Positions 6,587 through 14,463 of a stretch of DNA of 21,726 bases are shown here, in pieces. Source of the stretch: Alphaproteobacteria bacterium (GTDB lineage: Bacteria; Pseudomonadota; Alphaproteobacteria; Micavibrionales; UBA2020). The stretch covers positions 1 through 21,726 of the forward strand of contig JAQSWE010000006.1 of the NCBI GenBank assembly GCA_029266795.1, in the 5' to 3' direction. The position numbers were made by a program, and so were the translations under genes. The first letter of the stretch is position 1. Every line of letters starts with the position of its first letter. The notes below the pieces were generated by a model, which saw nothing but the letters and a program-made list of their open reading frames with translations, had not been told where the DNA came from and ran no database searches.

Positions 6587-8023
6587 TTAAGACCACACCT
6601 TCGGCCCCTGCGGCGGCGGGCCATTCAGCATTAATTCGGTCATCGCCCATACGCGCGCATCGACGCGGTCGGGGCTGTCGGTATTTTGCAGCGGGTCGAA
6701 ACCGCACATCTGGTCTTCCAATCTCTCGAACCGCCCCGCATGTTTGATGCGCCCGAGCATGTCGAGCGCGGCGACGGGTTCCGCCCGCGTCGTCTTGCCC
6801 CGGCTGGCGCGCACGGCCTTGTAGGATAAACGCGGGTCGATCGACCGCAGCGTGCATTCCACAAGGTCGCCGCCCTGATTGACCTCCGCCACCACGCGGT
6901 CGGCGGAAAAATCGTGATAGGCCTTCACCACGCGCTGCGCCCAGTCGAGCGGCGCATAACGCCCCGACAAATCCGCCAGCACATAGCCGCAGCCATCGCG
7001 CCCTAATCCCGCGACAATAATCCCCGTTTCGTCGCTGCCTTTCTTGGCCGATACCGCCGGATCGACCGCGATGATCACGCGCGCCATATCGGGCAGCGTG
7101 TCGCTTGCGCGGTTTGCCTCGATCTGCGCCCGCGTCCACAGCGCGCCTGCCACATCCGCATGAAACGCTTCCTGCGCGGTCGCCGGATATTCGCGGCGGA
7201 ACACATTGTTGCCGCCCAGGCTCAAAATCTTCTGCCGTCGCCAGTAAATCTGCGCGTTATCAAGGCCGAAACTATCGGCATAGGCGCGTTCTTCATCCGT
7301 CGCCTTAAAATCCACCGGCGGCTTGCGGCGATATTCGTCCTGCCAGAACCACGGGATAAAAATCAGCTGGTATTCCGAATCCGGCAGCAGTGCATCCTGT
7401 GCGAGTTTGTAGAACAACCCCTCCGCGCCCGCCGATGTGCTTTCCAGTATCACTTCCGTAGCGTCGGCATCCGGCACCGCCTGTAGCGCGCCCTGCATGT
7501 GTTCTTCCGCATTCGCCCAGAAGGCGACTTCCGACCCGTGGAAAAACTGAACCGTCGCGCCGCGCCCGACGCCGGACGATTTCGCCGTACCGATGCGGTA
7601 GCCGGAATCGAGCGCGCCGAAAAACAATTCCTTGCTGTTCGAAACGCGCGTTTTCGCCTTCACCGCCTCGGGGCAGTGGTCGTGAAACCGCCGCGCGATC
7701 TGGTATATGCCGCGCGACGCTTCGTCCAGATGCGTCAGGATAAAGGCGGAACGGCCTTTGTGATGCGTCACCTTCCAGTAAAACCGAGCTTCCACATAGG
7801 TCGAACAGCCCTGCTGCCGACCCTTCAAGATCACCGCGCGCACGCGGCCCGTTTCCGCCAGCTGCTTTTCCAGCAGCGCATGGATATGACGCTGCGCCGC
7901 ATTCAGTTCAAACGGTACGATGCGGCCCTGTTTGCTGCGCAGTTTCAGGCAGCCAGCGGCGTAATGCGCGAAATCATCCTTGAACCGTTGGCGCTCGGCT
8001 TTGCTGAAGGTTTTGTCGTTCAT
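6587..8023 (-). CDS. terL: Phage terminase large subunit (packaging ATPase and nuclease)
   Basis: The product has 478 residues. A Walker A-like motif KGRQQGCST lies at about residues 67-75. The strand VILESTSAG with Glu194 is the Walker B/catalytic acid region. The RNase H-like nuclease domain starts with IIAVDPAV (Asp321), continues with VVAEVNQGGD (Glu380), and ends with DRVDARVWA (Asp455), which supplies the three metal-binding acids. The enzyme drives DNA into the prohead and cuts it; in gene transfer agents the same enzyme packages host DNA. AAGGA stands 6 bases before the ATG, and the start overlaps the small-subunit stop as ATGA. All catalytic positions appear present, so it could be active. 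Confidence 0.94.
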   Translation of the reverse strand: MNDKTFSKAERQRFKDDFAHYAAGCLKLRSKQGRIVPFELNAAQRHIHALLEKQLAETGRVRAVILKGRQQGCSTYVEARFYWKVTHHKGRSAFILTHLDEASRGIYQIARRFHDHCPEAVKAKTRVSNSKELFFGALDSGYRIGTAKSSGVGRGATVQFFHGSEVAFWANAEEHMQGALQAVPDADATEVILESTSAGAEGLFYKLAQDALLPDSEYQLIFIPWFWQDEYRRKPPVDFKATDEERAYADSFGLDNAQIYWRRQKILSLGGNNVFRREYPATAQEAFHADVAGALWTRAQIEANRASDTLPDMARVIIAVDPAVSAKKGSDETGIIVAGLGRDGCGYVLADLSGRYAPLDWAQRVVKAYHDFSADRVVAEVNQGGDLVECTLRSIDPRLSYKAVRASRGKTTRAEPVAALDMLGRIKHAGRFERLEDQMCGFDPLQNTDSPDRVDARVWAMTELMLNGPPPQGPKVWS

Positions 8024-8256
8024 TCCAGATCCTTCAGCGCGTCTTCATGCGCCGCGTCGGGTTTCTTTTTCGCGCTGCGCGGCGAGTTGAGCGTTTTCTT
8101 GAGCAAATCGGGCAGGCGCTTGCGCAACAGGGCGAGCGCCGCCGTCACCTGCGTTGCGCTCATCTTGTTCTGGCCAAGGATATGCTCTTCAAGCGCGCGG
8201 ATGATCGCCAGCGCGGCAATCTGCTCGCGCAGCGGCTTGCTGTGCTTCTTTTTCAT
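8020..8256 (-). CDS. terS: Phage terminase small subunit-like protein
   Basis: The product has 78 residues and is Lys/Ala/Leu-rich. The segment KMSATQVTAALALLRKRLPDL matches the pattern that recurs in small terminase subunits of alphaproteobacterial prophages and gene-transfer-agent-like modules, where the protein recognises DNA and feeds it to the large subunit. The C-terminal third is charged and probably disordered. The gene is short compared with many phage small terminases, but this is usual for the type. It opens the head run and overlaps the large-subunit start as ATGA. Its own ribosome-binding site is weak. The assignment rests on position plus that single motif. Confidence 0.72.
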   Translation of the reverse strand: MKKKHSKPLREQIAALAIIRALEEHILGQNKMSATQVTAALALLRKRLPDLLKKTLNSPRSAKKKPDAAHEDALKDLE

Positions 8257-8522
8257 TTTGATTTTCTGGGGTTGTTTTTGATTCTAGTGGGGGACTTTCC
8301 CCGCTCACACTTCTTGAGCCTGATTAAATCGTCTCAACTTTGATCTCAAGTTTCAAGGTAATTTTTGGTGACAACGCGTTATCGACATCGCTTTTGCCAG
8401 CCGCGAAAACGGCTTGCGCGAAAAAAGATTTTTTCAAAAGCGCAGCGCGCGTCACGCGAATGTAACGGTTGCGACAGGCAAAAACGGCGGTTTTACGCGC
8501 AATTCACGCGAATCAGCCGTAG
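8257..8522. other. Intergenic region between the exported-protein gene and the head module
   Basis: These 266 bases separate two minus-strand gene sets. They hold a short inverted repeat GAAAAAA/TTTTTTC (8420-8435) flanked by GCGC on both sides, and a 10-base direct repeat TCACGCGAAT at 8452-8461 and 8504-8513. The promoter for the head module is expected here, but I cannot point to a convincing -35/-10 pair. No open frame in it looks like a gene. Confidence 0.5.
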
Positions 8523-9158
8523 TTATTGCGCGGCAGGGGTGGTGGTTGCAGGTGCAGCGGGTGCTGCTGCCGGCTCGGCTGCCGCCGGCGCTGCAGCGGG
8601 AGCAGCTGCAGCGGGAGCAGCTGCAGCGGGAGCAGCAGCAGCAGGTGCCGCTGCAGGGGCGGGCGCCGCTGCCGGTGCAGGTGCAGCTTGTGCCTGATAG
8701 TTCGCATTACGCGCCTTGCTGCCCGCTTTCATGCGCTCGTATTTCAGCAGTCTGTCTTTACAGGCCTGATACGCGTTGTTGTCGTACATATAGTCGGCGC
8801 ATTGATCCGCAGGCGGTGTAACGGCAGGGGCGGCGGCGGGTGTTGCGGCGGCTGCGCCGGCATCCTGGAAAACGGGGGGTACGGTCTGGGGCGCCGCGGC
8901 AGCGGGTGTCGTCACGGGCGCGGTCGCAGCGACCGGCGTTCCGGGGGCGACAGCGGCAGGAACGCCGGTGCCGGTCGTTGTCGCGGGCGCTGCCACAACG
9001 GGCGCGGTGGTTGCGGGGGCTGCTGTGGTCGTTCCCTTGCCGCCAAGGCTGCCCTGATAGCCGCTGTAATTACGGCCCGTGCCGCTGGTCTGCGCATGCA
9101 CGGCGGCAGGAATAAAGGTTAGAAGCGCGGCGAGGCTCAGGAGTTGCAAGGTTTTCAT
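8523..9158 (-). CDS. Sec-exported Ala/Pro-rich protein with a small Cys-containing core
   Basis: The product has 211 residues from the ATG at 9158 (GGGGA 5 bases upstream). Residues 1-22 form a signal peptide with cleavage expected after AVHA, before QTSG. Residues 30-118 are Ala/Pro/Thr-rich and low in complexity. A short folded-looking core at about 118-155 contains Cys120 and Cys133 (ADQCADYMYDNNAYQAC) and basic helical residues. The rest is Ala/Pro repeats, including an exact 15-base DNA repeat. It resembles periplasmic or surface proteins with long flexible arms. The core motif N-x-x-YQ-x-C recurs in the product of the next gene upstream (NKPYQTC), so the two may be related. No family is recognised. 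Confidence 0.8.
   Translation of the reverse strand: MKTLQLLSLAALLTFIPAAVHAQTSGTGRNYSGYQGSLGGKGTTTAAPATTAPVVAAPATTTGTGVPAAVAPGTPVAATAPVTTPAAAAPQTVPPVFQDAGAAAATPAAAPAVTPPADQCADYMYDNNAYQACKDRLLKYERMKAGSKARNANYQAQAAPAPAAAPAPAAAPAAAAPAAAAPAAAAPAAAPAAAEPAAAPAAPATTTPAAQ
8591..8635. repeat. Perfect 15-base tandem repeat, three copies
   Basis: CTGCAGCGGGAGCAG occurs three times head to tail and is followed by a degenerate CAG run. On the minus strand it encodes an Ala-Ala-Pro-Ala-Ala type repeat in the tail of the exported protein. The unit length keeps the frame, so copy number could change by slippage without breaking the gene. Confidence 0.93.
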
Positions 9159-9269
9159 GTCATTCCCCAAAATTCAAGAAACGGCACGCCCGGCCCGGCT
9201 GCCTCCATTGATAATAGTATTATAGCATTGAATGATAAGAGGATTATTAAAAGATAAGCAGCGACCGGC

Positions 9270-9827
9270 TCAGCGGTTGTACTTAGCCTTTGATTTATCA
9301 GCTTTAATTGTCGGATCCCAGTCGAACCACGACTTCTTCTTCCGCTTCTTGCGGGGGGCGGATTCGGGCTCATCCGCGAAATCGTCGGCTGCTACCTCCG
9401 GTTCGGTACCTGCCGTGCGCTCGTCCTGTACGCGCACGAAATTGCGGGCGCTTTCCGCCTCCGGCTCTTCTTCATCGCGCTTTTTCTTCGCGGCGGCTTT
9501 TTTCTTTTTACCGGCCTTGGCGGCGACCATCGAATTGCAGGTCTGGTACGGCTTGTTGTAATTCGCGCGCACGATTGCCTGCTCCTCCGGCTCCAGCTGA
9601 TCGAGGCATTTTTGCAGCGATGTCACGATCCGCGTCTGCGGCGCAGGCGCAAGCTCGTTCGCTGCTGCCGGCTGTTCTTCGGTCGGCGCGGGGGCCTCGC
9701 CCTGCCATTGCCCTTCGACCGGCGCTTTTTTGCCCGCGCTGAAATACTGCACCTGCGCGGAAGCGGGTGCGGCGATCAGCAGGGCGATGGCGGCGGTCAG
9801 AATAATTTTCAAGGCGCAATGTTTCAA
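9270..9827 (-). CDS. Sec-exported protein with Lys-rich clusters
   Basis: The product has 185 residues. The start is a TTG at 9827 that overlaps the stop of the ankyrin gene (TTGA) without its own ribosome-binding site; a second TTG at 9812 is also possible. Residues 1-24 form a signal peptide with cleavage expected after ASA, before QVQY. A Pro/Ala/Glu-rich stretch follows, then a compact part with Cys74 and Cys97 (LQKCLDQLEPEEQ and YNKPYQTCNSM), then strongly basic runs (GKKKKAAAKKKR near 107-117 and RKKRKKK near 159-166) around an acidic segment. It ends in a region with WFDWDP. The basic runs could bind nucleic acid or anionic surfaces. The YQTC core resembles the YQAC core of the next gene's product. 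Function is unknown. Confidence 0.78.
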   Translation of the reverse strand: MKHCALKIILTAAIALLIAAPASAQVQYFSAGKKAPVEGQWQGEAPAPTEEQPAAANELAPAPQTRIVTSLQKCLDQLEPEEQAIVRANYNKPYQTCNSMVAAKAGKKKKAAAKKKRDEEEPEAESARNFVRVQDERTAGTEPEVAADDFADEPESAPRKKRKKKSWFDWDPTIKADKSKAKYNR

Positions 9828-12184
9828 GGCGTTGGTGCTTTCGGTTTTTTGTTCTGGCTGTCATCAGCGGCAGCCGGATTGTTTTCATTCGCCGCTGCAG
9901 CGGTTTTTGCGTCTGCCGCTTGTGCTTCTGCTGCGGCCTTTTGTGCCGCCGCCATCATCAATGTCTGGATGAAATCGCTGCGGCGGAATTCGACCGCGAT
10001 ATCGAGCGGCGTCTGGCCTTTTTCGTTCTGGATCGACATATCCGCGCCATGCGCCAGCAGCGTTTGCAGCGCGCCCAGCTTGCCGGTGCGCGCGGCGATA
10101 TGCAGCGGGGTCTCGCCGCCGCCGGCCGCCGCATTCACATCTGCGCCCGCTTCCACGATCGTGCGCGTGAAGCCCGCGTTGTCGCGCGTCGCTGCGTAAT
10201 GCAGCGGCGTCCAGCCTGCGGCATCTTTCGCATCGCTCAAGGAATGCCCGCCGTCCTTCATCGCCTTCACCAGGCGGTCGGCGATAGGTTCACTATCCGC
10301 CATGATCGCGGCGTGGATCGGGTATTGGCCATTTTTGCCCGCTATCATCACATCCGCGCCGAAATCGAGCAGCTTTTCGATCACGGGCGCCTGCGTATGG
10401 CGCGCGGCGGTATGCAGCAGCGTGTCGCCGTCTTTTGTGGTCAGGTTCCAGTTCGCTTTCGCGCCCAGCGCTTCCTTCACATCGTCCAGCCAGTCGGCCA
10501 TGTAATTGGTTTCGATCGCCTGATGCAGCGGGGTCATGCCCATGAAGTCATGCTGGTCGACCTTCGCGCCTTTTTTGATCAGCGCCACGCCGAAATCGGA
10601 ATGATATTTGCGGAAGGCGTGATGCATCGCGGATCTGCCGCGGCTGTCCTGTTCGTCAATCTTCGCATCCATGCCGGGAATCGCCAGCAGCGACTCAAGC
10701 GTCTTTTCATCGCCGCCTCTAGCCGCGAAAATCAGCGCGGTGCGGCCCCAGTTGTCTTTCTTGAAAACATTCGCGCCCTGTTCCTGCAAAAATTGCGCCG
10801 CAAGGTGCTTGCCGGATTCGGCGGCCATCATGAACGGGGTCATGGCATCCGGCCCGCGCGTCGGCTGGTCGATATTCGCGTTATGCGCGACCAGCAGCTT
10901 CATGACATTGACGTTTCCATTCCGTGCGGCCACATGCAGCGGCGATTGCTGCACAGTCGGCAGCGGCGACAGGTTGACATCCGCGCCGTGGCTCACCAGT
11001 TGCCCGATGATTTCAGCGTGTTCGTTATAGGAAAAGCTGTAATGCTCGATAATGGTGTCGAGCGGGCGGCGGCCGTAATCATTGGGCAGGTTCGGGTCGG
11101 CGCCGAGGGCCAGCAAATGGCGGATTTTATCCTTGTTCTGCTGGTCTGCCGCCTTGTTGAGCGCGGTCTGGCCCGATCCGTCTTTCGCGTTCAGGTCGAA
11201 GCCGCCGTTATAGAGCAGCAGCAGCATCTCGGCGTAATTCTTGTCGTTGATCCAATGCACCATGGATGATTTGTTATAGGTGCTGCCCGGCGCTTTCTTG
11301 CAATCCGCGCCCAGGGTCAGCAGCAGCTTCGCCGCTTCCAGATGGCCGTGTTCGACCGCAATGAACAGGCTGTTGCGGTTTTCATTGTCGGTCTGGTTGA
11401 CATCGCCGCCGACCGCCACGATTTTCTCGATGATCGCGGGGTGGTTGCCATGGACCGCCGACATCAGCGGCGTCCAGCCTTTGGAATAGGTGCGGTGGTC
11501 GTTGATGCCCCGGCGCACTTCCGGCAGCGTCAGCAGCGCATCGGCAGCGGCAGTGTTGCCCTGCGCGGCCGCCAGATGCAGCGGCGTTTCGATCTGGCTG
11601 TTGCGGATATTTGCATCGGCCTTCAGGTCGATCAGTTTTTGTAAGGCTTCCGGTTTCTTGTTCGCAACCGCCACATGCAGCGGCGTCGCACCTTGCGAAT
11701 CCTGCTGGTTCAGCGACAGGCCTGCGGTATGCAGGTATTCGATCAGGTCGGGGCGGTTTTTTTCAGCGGCCAGATGCATCGCGGTGCGGCGGCTGTCGAT
11801 GGCGGGCGAAGCGGGGTCCGCGCCCATCACACGCAGCTGCGCGATAAAATCGACGGGGCATTCTTTTTCAATCGCCCAGTCGAGCGCGTTACGTTTCTTG
11901 TCGTCGCGGTATTCAAACGACGCGCCCTTGTCGACCAGCAGGCGCACCATCTCGATATTGCGCAACGCGATGGCGATGAAGAGCGGCGTTTGTCCTTCCT
12001 TGTCGGGCTGGTTCGGGTTCGCGCCGACGCGGGTCAGTTTTTCAACCGCCGCGCGCTCGCCCAGCGCCGCTGCCAGATGTAGCGCAGTGTTGCCATGCGC
12101 GTCCAATGGCGCGTTGACGCCGGATCCGTCCTTGCGCGATTTGCCGTTGAAGTCCGAATTGAATCCACGCATGGGGGGCATCAT
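9824..12184 (-). CDS. Giant ankyrin-repeat protein (about 21 repeats)
   Basis: The product has 786 residues from the ATG at 12184, where GAGG stands 4 bases upstream and the start overlaps the stop of the 63-residue gene as ATGA. The frame is open to 12445, but that part only shadows the upstream gene. About 21 ankyrin units run from residue 30 to about 735, recognisable by TPLH-A-type helices (for example GNTALHLAAALG, GATPLHVAVANK, GWTPLHYAATRD, GETPLHIAARTG). Some central units lack the His (SSMVHWINDKN, RRPLDTIIEHY). An Ala-rich, charged tail of about 45 residues ends in NKKPKAPTP. There is no signal peptide. Ankyrin arrays bind proteins, and many secreted bacterial ones act inside host cells; an effector role here is inference. 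The KAPTP ending matches two other products of this array. Confidence 0.93.
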   Translation of the reverse strand: MMPPMRGFNSDFNGKSRKDGSGVNAPLDAHGNTALHLAAALGERAAVEKLTRVGANPNQPDKEGQTPLFIAIALRNIEMVRLLVDKGASFEYRDDKKRNALDWAIEKECPVDFIAQLRVMGADPASPAIDSRRTAMHLAAEKNRPDLIEYLHTAGLSLNQQDSQGATPLHVAVANKKPEALQKLIDLKADANIRNSQIETPLHLAAAQGNTAAADALLTLPEVRRGINDHRTYSKGWTPLMSAVHGNHPAIIEKIVAVGGDVNQTDNENRNSLFIAVEHGHLEAAKLLLTLGADCKKAPGSTYNKSSMVHWINDKNYAEMLLLLYNGGFDLNAKDGSGQTALNKAADQQNKDKIRHLLALGADPNLPNDYGRRPLDTIIEHYSFSYNEHAEIIGQLVSHGADVNLSPLPTVQQSPLHVAARNGNVNVMKLLVAHNANIDQPTRGPDAMTPFMMAAESGKHLAAQFLQEQGANVFKKDNWGRTALIFAARGGDEKTLESLLAIPGMDAKIDEQDSRGRSAMHHAFRKYHSDFGVALIKKGAKVDQHDFMGMTPLHQAIETNYMADWLDDVKEALGAKANWNLTTKDGDTLLHTAARHTQAPVIEKLLDFGADVMIAGKNGQYPIHAAIMADSEPIADRLVKAMKDGGHSLSDAKDAAGWTPLHYAATRDNAGFTRTIVEAGADVNAAAGGGETPLHIAARTGKLGALQTLLAHGADMSIQNEKGQTPLDIAVEFRRSDFIQTLMMAAAQKAAAEAQAADAKTAAAANENNPAAADDSQNKKPKAPTP

Positions 12185-12372
12185 TTGACCTCGCTGTCTG
12201 GGGCGGGAGGAAGAAAGGGAACGGAATCTTTCGACGCAACTTTCTGCGGTGGCGTCAGCGTTTCCAACAGACCCGGCATGATGGCGACCAGCTGCCGCAG
12301 CGCGCGGCCCTGTTTCTCCACAAGGCTCATGCGCGGAAAGGCATCGGTCAGCGATTTGGGTGCCTTGGTCAA
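12181..12372 (-). CDS. Small hypothetical protein upstream of the giant ankyrin gene
   Basis: The product has 63 residues from a TTG at 12372; an internal ATG at 12330 would give 49. Neither has a strong ribosome-binding site. Its support is its stop, which overlaps the ankyrin start in a TGATG/ATGA junction, the arrangement used at several junctions of this array. The sequence has one amphipathic helical region (MSLVEKQGRALRQLVAIMPG) and a Pro-rich end (VPFLPPAPDSEVK). It has no signal peptide or membrane segment. It could be a chaperone-like partner of the following protein, a leader peptide, or chance. I do not recognise a family. Confidence 0.5.
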   Translation of the reverse strand: MTKAPKSLTDAFPRMSLVEKQGRALRQLVAIMPGLLETLTPPQKVASKDSVPFLPPAPDSEVK

Positions 12373-12639
12373 AAGGGCGTCCGTCCTGTTTATTCCGAAG
12401 ATTTTCGATGTATAGATTCTTGACAGAATAGGGGCAGGGGGTCAATTCCCTACCTTATAAATAACCCCCTGTTCACATAAGGCTAAGCAATTGTTTCCCT
12501 TGGGGGATTTTGCTGCGGCGCGACAGTTGCGCTGAGGGTAGGTTTGGTCTGATGTGGTTTTTTTCATATTGTGGCATTTACTCGATATGACATCATCCAG
12601 GCTAGGGTTTTAAGATGGCAAACCGTTTCTCGCGAGAAA
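12373..12639. other. Intergenic region between two ankyrin genes, with inverted repeats
   Basis: This gap of 267 bases is the longest within the minus-strand array, so transcription may start again here. It holds an inverted repeat CAGGGGGT (12435-12442) with ACCCCCTG (12464-12471) in an AT-rich surround upstream of the 63-residue gene, and a perfect palindrome TTTCTCGCGAGAAA (12626-12639) directly after the stop of the upstream ankyrin gene. On the minus strand TTGACC lies between the two arms, but no TATAAT-like box has the right spacing. Confidence 0.4.
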
Positions 12640-14460
12640 TCACATCCCGCCGCCGTAATACCCGCCGCCGTACCCGTTATACCGTTTCGGCGTTGGGTTC
12701 AGGCCTTTTTTCTGGAGGTGCTGCTTGATCGCGTCGGTGGCGGTGCGTTTGTCCAAACCGTGGGCCATGTCGTAGGGGGTGTATTTCTGGTTGTCCTCGG
12801 CGAGGGGGTCGGCGCCGCCGGCGAGCAGGCTGCGCACCATGGATGCCGAGCTGTAGCTGTTCAAAACAGCGAGGTGCAGCGGCGTGCGGCCTTGCTGGTC
12901 TTTCGCCGTCACCTTCGCGCCCGCCTTCACCAGTTTCGCGACTTCGGCTTCAAGGCCGCTCTGGCAGGCGACATGCAGCGCGGTCTGCTGGCTCCAGCGT
13001 TCCTTCACTTCGGTGTCGACGCCTTTTTCGATCAGCTTGTCGATGATCTCCACTTTCCGACGACTGAGCGCGAGGTGCAGCGGCGAATTGCCCTGGTCGT
13101 CGAGCGCGTTCACGTTCACGCCGCGCTCCAGCAATTCTTTTGCCAGCACCATATTGTGATCCATGATGGCGGAGATCAGCGGCGTCCGTTTCCAGTTGTC
13201 GCGACCGTCCACTTCCGCGCCGCCATCCATGAGTTTTTTCAGAGTGTCGATCTTCAACGCAGCGGAGACATGTTGCAACACGTTACGTCCCTGTTTGTCA
13301 CGCGCCGTTGCATCGGCGCCCGCGCCCAGCAGCGTGCCGACCGCGTCGTCATTCGCCTTGAAGCTTGCCGCCATCAGCGGCGTCACGCCGTCGGAATCGG
13401 CTTTCGACGGGTCTGCGCCCGCCTCCAGCAGCAGCGCCATCATGCGCTTGCTGCCCGAACGGATGGAAAGGATCAGCGGCGTGGTGCGCTGCTGCGCGTC
13501 GCATTTCGCGACATCCGCGCCCGATTCGATCAGGATTTTGGCGAGTTTCAAACTATCCGCTTCCGCCGCATCATGCAGCGGCGTCGCGCCCAGCTTGTCG
13601 GGCAGGTTCACATTCGCGCCCTTGTCCATCATTTTGACGGCAAGCTTTTCGTGGCGGCGCAGGACGGCGATATGCAGCGGTGTGCGGCCATTGATGTTGA
13701 CGGCGTTCACAAGGCCGGAGCCTTCGGTCTTCAGCAGGTAATCGGCAACGGCGGTCGAATCCGTGCGATTGGCAGCGAGGTGCAGCGCGGTGTCGCCTTC
13801 GTTGTTCGACGAGAAAATCGCGACGCGTTCGAACAGCAGCGCTTGCACGGATTCGACGGTGTTTTTCTCCGCCGCGCGGTGCAGCGGCTGATAGCCCTTG
13901 TTATCGGGGCGGTTCGGGTTGTCGGTATATTCCAGCAGCGCGCGGATGGTGGGAACAGTCGCATTGCCCGCTGCGACATGCAGCGGCAGTTGTCCCTCGG
14001 CATCGGTGATATCGGCATCGCAGCCCGATTGCAGCAGGAAGGGCAGCATCTTGTGCGTCGCCTCGCTTTTCAGCGCCTCGAACAGCGGCGTTTTCTTTTC
14101 CTTGTCGCGCGGGTTCAGCTGGCAGCCGAATTCCATCAGCATGACGGCGATCTGTTCGCTGCCGACCGAGACAGCGTGGTGCAGCGGGCTGCGGCCGTCC
14201 TTCGTCGCCTTGTTGGGCGATGCGCCGGCATCCAGCAGCCGCGCGACCTTGTCGACATCCTGCGCAAGAATCGCCTCGATCAGCACTGTTTGATTGGTGG
14301 CGGGGTCGACGATCCTGTCGGGCTCGCGGATATATTTGAAGGCGTCTTTGGCGGAGGGCTTGTTCGGATCGGCTGCGCGCGGGGTCGCCTTCACATCGTC
14401 GTCGTTGGAGGGGTTTTTCCCACGGACCGTCTTGTGCTGCGGTTTTTTGCGCTGCGCCAT
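12640..14460 (-). CDS. Ankyrin-repeat protein with a Gly/Tyr-rich C-terminus (about 16 repeats)
   Basis: The product has 606 residues. A basic, polar N-terminal segment of about 55 residues (MAQRKKPQHKTVRGKNPSND) has no signal-peptide core. About 16 ankyrin units follow to about residue 580 (for example GRSPLHHAVSVG, GDTALHLAANRT, GRTPLHIAVLRR, GATPLHDAAEAD, QTALHVACQSG, GRTPLHLAVLNS). The end is unusual, a short tail KRYNGYGGGYYGGGM. The strong GGAGGA site 6 bases before the ATG is made by the Gly-Gly codons that end the upstream ankyrin gene, 3 bases away, so the two are surely co-transcribed. Ankyrin arrays are protein-binding scaffolds; the target is unknown. Confidence 0.93.
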   Translation of the reverse strand: MAQRKKPQHKTVRGKNPSNDDDVKATPRAADPNKPSAKDAFKYIREPDRIVDPATNQTVLIEAILAQDVDKVARLLDAGASPNKATKDGRSPLHHAVSVGSEQIAVMLMEFGCQLNPRDKEKKTPLFEALKSEATHKMLPFLLQSGCDADITDAEGQLPLHVAAGNATVPTIRALLEYTDNPNRPDNKGYQPLHRAAEKNTVESVQALLFERVAIFSSNNEGDTALHLAANRTDSTAVADYLLKTEGSGLVNAVNINGRTPLHIAVLRRHEKLAVKMMDKGANVNLPDKLGATPLHDAAEADSLKLAKILIESGADVAKCDAQQRTTPLILSIRSGSKRMMALLLEAGADPSKADSDGVTPLMAASFKANDDAVGTLLGAGADATARDKQGRNVLQHVSAALKIDTLKKLMDGGAEVDGRDNWKRTPLISAIMDHNMVLAKELLERGVNVNALDDQGNSPLHLALSRRKVEIIDKLIEKGVDTEVKERWSQQTALHVACQSGLEAEVAKLVKAGAKVTAKDQQGRTPLHLAVLNSYSSASMVRSLLAGGADPLAEDNQKYTPYDMAHGLDKRTATDAIKQHLQKKGLNPTPKRYNGYGGGYYGGGM

Positions 14461-14463
14461 GCC

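Noticed and set aside
7499..8281. Plus-strand open frame of 260 codons
   Set aside because: It is antisense to the start of large terminase and the small terminase, both of which are recognised by motif and order.
8523..9158. Ala-rich protein as an artefact of the GC-rich repeat
   Set aside because: A real signal peptide, a ribosome-binding site and a non-repetitive Cys-containing core support a true gene; the plus-strand Cys/Gly/Arg-rich frame opposite is the shadow.
9920..11269. Plus-strand open frame of 449 codons
   Set aside because: It is antisense to the giant ankyrin gene, with the same shadow composition and no independent support.
12185..12445. N-terminal extension of the giant ankyrin protein by 87 codons
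   Set aside because: The extension overlaps the 63-residue gene in another frame and shows no ankyrin pattern. The ATG at 12184 has GAGG upstream and an ATGA junction.
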